Source: CAZEQD01 sp964514305 (GTDB taxonomy: Bacteria; Acidobacteriota; Aminicenantia; Aminicenantales; Aminicenantaceae). From it: DNA of 7,305 nucleotides. Shown here piece after piece: positions 6,065 to 7,305 of the stretch (position 1 is the stretch's first letter; each line of letters opens with the position of its first letter). The notes below the pieces were generated by a model. The model saw only the letters and a program-made list of their open reading frames with translations. It was not told the origin of the DNA and made no database searches. The position numbers were made by a program, and so were the translations under genes. The stretch is taken from the NCBI GenBank assembly GCA_964514305.1, contig CAZEQD010000079.1:1-7305 (forward strand), given 5' to 3'.

Positions 6065-7305
6065 TTAATCCTTTTCTTCCACCTTTACCTTGGTTATATT
6101 AACCGGCTGCCTTAGTTTGTAGATAGGATATACCTGAGGTTGTTGCCGCCATTGAGAGACGAGATAGCGGTCGAAAAAATTCCAGACTAAAAGGCCATCA
6201 TCGCTTTCTGGTTCAAGGAGATAAGCGGCCAGTCGGCCTAAGGGCTGAGCTGTAGTGATAAACAGTGTTCCAGGCGGAAATTCTTTGTTTTCCCTGAAAT
6301 ACTCCCCTTTAATTGAATTAAGACGGTGTCCCTGATAGAGGTTGGTGGCTCCCTTTATTTCTTTAAGACGGAAAGCCTCGACTTCTAAAGAAACCGGTTC
6401 AGTCAATTTTTCCACTAAAAGCCCGTGCCGGGCAAGTATCCTTTCTATTTTAACCTCGGAAATAGGGATGAGGTAAGCATAAGGCAAGGGGACAGATCTC
6501 TTGGGAACGAATTCAGCAAAATAAGGAAGGACGAAAGTTCTTTTCCTCTCAGTCTTTTTTAGCAGGGGCCAGCCCTGTTTACGGGGAATAACCTCCATTT
6601 CCCAACCGAGGATAGTGACTTTTTGGGGAAGAGGTTTGGTCTCAAATTCAACACCAAAAGTATATTGAGAGTTAGGATTAAGTCCTTGCTTAATAGTTCT
6701 CCTATCTGCCTCAGTCGTAAGCTTGACAATTTCGGCTTTGTGCTCAGAGCAGTAGTCGAGAATTGAACGCAAAAAACTATAGCAGGCCATGACTCTGGTC
6801 TTGAAGTCTGCATAAGCATAGTTTTCATCGAGGATAGCCAGTCTGTTACGGAGGCCCATATAATTAGTAAGAAAGCGGGGGAGATGGCTAAAAGTACGCC
6901 ATCCTTTTTCTGGCGAGCGAAAGTCAACAAAATTTCCATAGGGGATAGAGAGGGTCTTGTATTTTTCTTTAAGAATGCGGCTGATTGCCGGGAGCATTAA
7001 GTCTCTAGTGTAGCTTATTATGGCTAAATCACCGTTGGGATTTAAAGGCCAGGAATAAGTGACCGGTTCCTGGTGGTAAGAGCCATTGGTGGTATGACAG
7101 TCGACCAGAAGTAGCGGGTCCCAGCGCCTGAGAACACTCTTGACTAAGCCCCTAAGTTCATAGCTTTCCAGTTTCATGCTGTCCCGGTTGAGGTCAAGGT
7201 TCTGGCCGTTGTAACGAACTCCTACTCCTTTCTCTGGACCAACCTGATTCCGGCGGTTAGCCGGGCTTATTTTTTCATTACCGTCAGCATTAAAAATGGG
7301 GGCGA
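6065..7305 (-). CDS. M14-family metallopeptidase paralogue, 5' end beyond the window
   Basis: Second M14 zinc carboxypeptidase-like protein on the minus strand. The frame stays open from its stop at 6065-6067 to the window edge, giving 412 visible residues. The ATG at 7177 is internal: upstream of it the frame still reads APIFNADGNEKISPANRRNQ and YNGQNLDLNRDSM, matching residue 143 onward of the first M14 protein. The signal peptide and the HxxE zinc motif must therefore lie outside the window. Visible catalytic features are LNRD (substrate Arg), VDCHTTNGSYH (third zinc ligand, codon at 7094-7096) and LDENYAYADFKTRV (probable general base Glu). The C-terminal region is also shared with the paralogue (GHRLNSIKGEY, YLLEPESDDGLLVWNFFDRY). 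It is expected to be exported and to act on peptides, with possibly different specificity. Because its start is not visible, whether the gene is complete cannot be judged here. Confidence 0.86.
   Translation of the reverse strand, partial: APIFNADGNEKISPANRRNQVGPEKGVGVRYNGQNLDLNRDSMKLESYELRGLVKSVLRRWDPLLLVDCHTTNGSYHQEPVTYSWPLNPNGDLAIISYTRDLMLPAISRILKEKYKTLSIPYGNFVDFRSPEKGWRTFSHLPRFLTNYMGLRNRLAILDENYAYADFKTRVMACYSFLRSILDYCSEHKAEIVKLTTEADRRTIKQGLNPNSQYTFGVEFETKPLPQKVTILGWEMEVIPRKQGWPLLKKTERKRTFVLPYFAEFVPKRSVPLPYAYLIPISEVKIERILARHGLLVEKLTEPVSLEVEAFRLKEIKGATNLYQGHRLNSIKGEYFRENKEFPPGTLFITTAQPLGRLAAYLLEPESDDGLLVWNFFDRYLVSQWRQQPQVYPIYKLRQPVNITKVKVEEKD

Noticed and set aside
6559..6939. Minus-strand 126-codon open frame within the second M14 gene
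   Set aside because: It overlaps in another frame the conserved catalytic region of the M14 coding sequence and shows no family motif.
1..7305. CRISPR arrays, tRNA or rRNA genes, insertion sequences, phage genes or a defence system
   Set aside because: No regularly spaced repeats, transposase or integrase motifs, cloverleaf-like sequence or known defence domains were seen on either strand.

Overview
The window is about 7.3 kb of moderately AT-rich bacterial chromosome with strong GGAG-type ribosome binding sites and at least two TTG starts. Exported M14 peptidases, a secreted BNR/VPS10-type beta-propeller gene, an anaerobic sulfatase maturase and a hydroxyproline-type enolase-superfamily enzyme suggest an anaerobic, protein- and peptide-scavenging heterotroph. 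By general resemblance I would guess Candidatus Aminicenantes or an Acidobacteriota relative, but nothing here settles the phylum.

Layout. An exported M14 zinc carboxypeptidase-like protein (40-1698, +) is followed after 51 bases by a secreted BNR/VPS10-type protein gene. That gene is reduced to its two ends by a large internal deletion (1750-2239). Next is an intact anaerobic sulfatase-maturating radical SAM enzyme (2291-3451). A second wreck follows (3634-4024): a GntR/FCD-family repressor with its DNA-binding domain and last FCD helices still readable, the middle missing, and two nonsense codons. Downstream is an intact mandelate racemase/muconate lactonizing-type enzyme (4066-5169) that the GntR protein probably once controlled. 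Then comes an unusual fusion of a PTS EIIA (PtsN-like) domain to a coiled coil and a CdsZ/FlgZ-type C4 zinc ribbon (5249-6064). On the minus strand, abutting it tail to tail, is a second M14 peptidase paralogous to the first and cut by the window edge (6065-7305).

How the genes fit together. The two M14 proteins and the lost propeller protein belong to an exported peptide-degradation theme. The racemase/dehydratase-like enzyme could process an unusual amino acid such as a hydroxyproline, after the loss of its local regulator. The EIIA-zinc ribbon fusion is the most novel item. EIIA-Ntr is classically linked to rpoN, and characterised proteins with this zinc ribbon (FlgZ/HP0958, CdsZ/CT398) have been reported to bind sigma-54, so the fusion may be a one-piece link between phosphotransfer state and RpoN. 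That is a hypothesis. Two neighbouring genes collapsed in the same way, with both ends kept and the middle gone, while the genes between and around them are intact.
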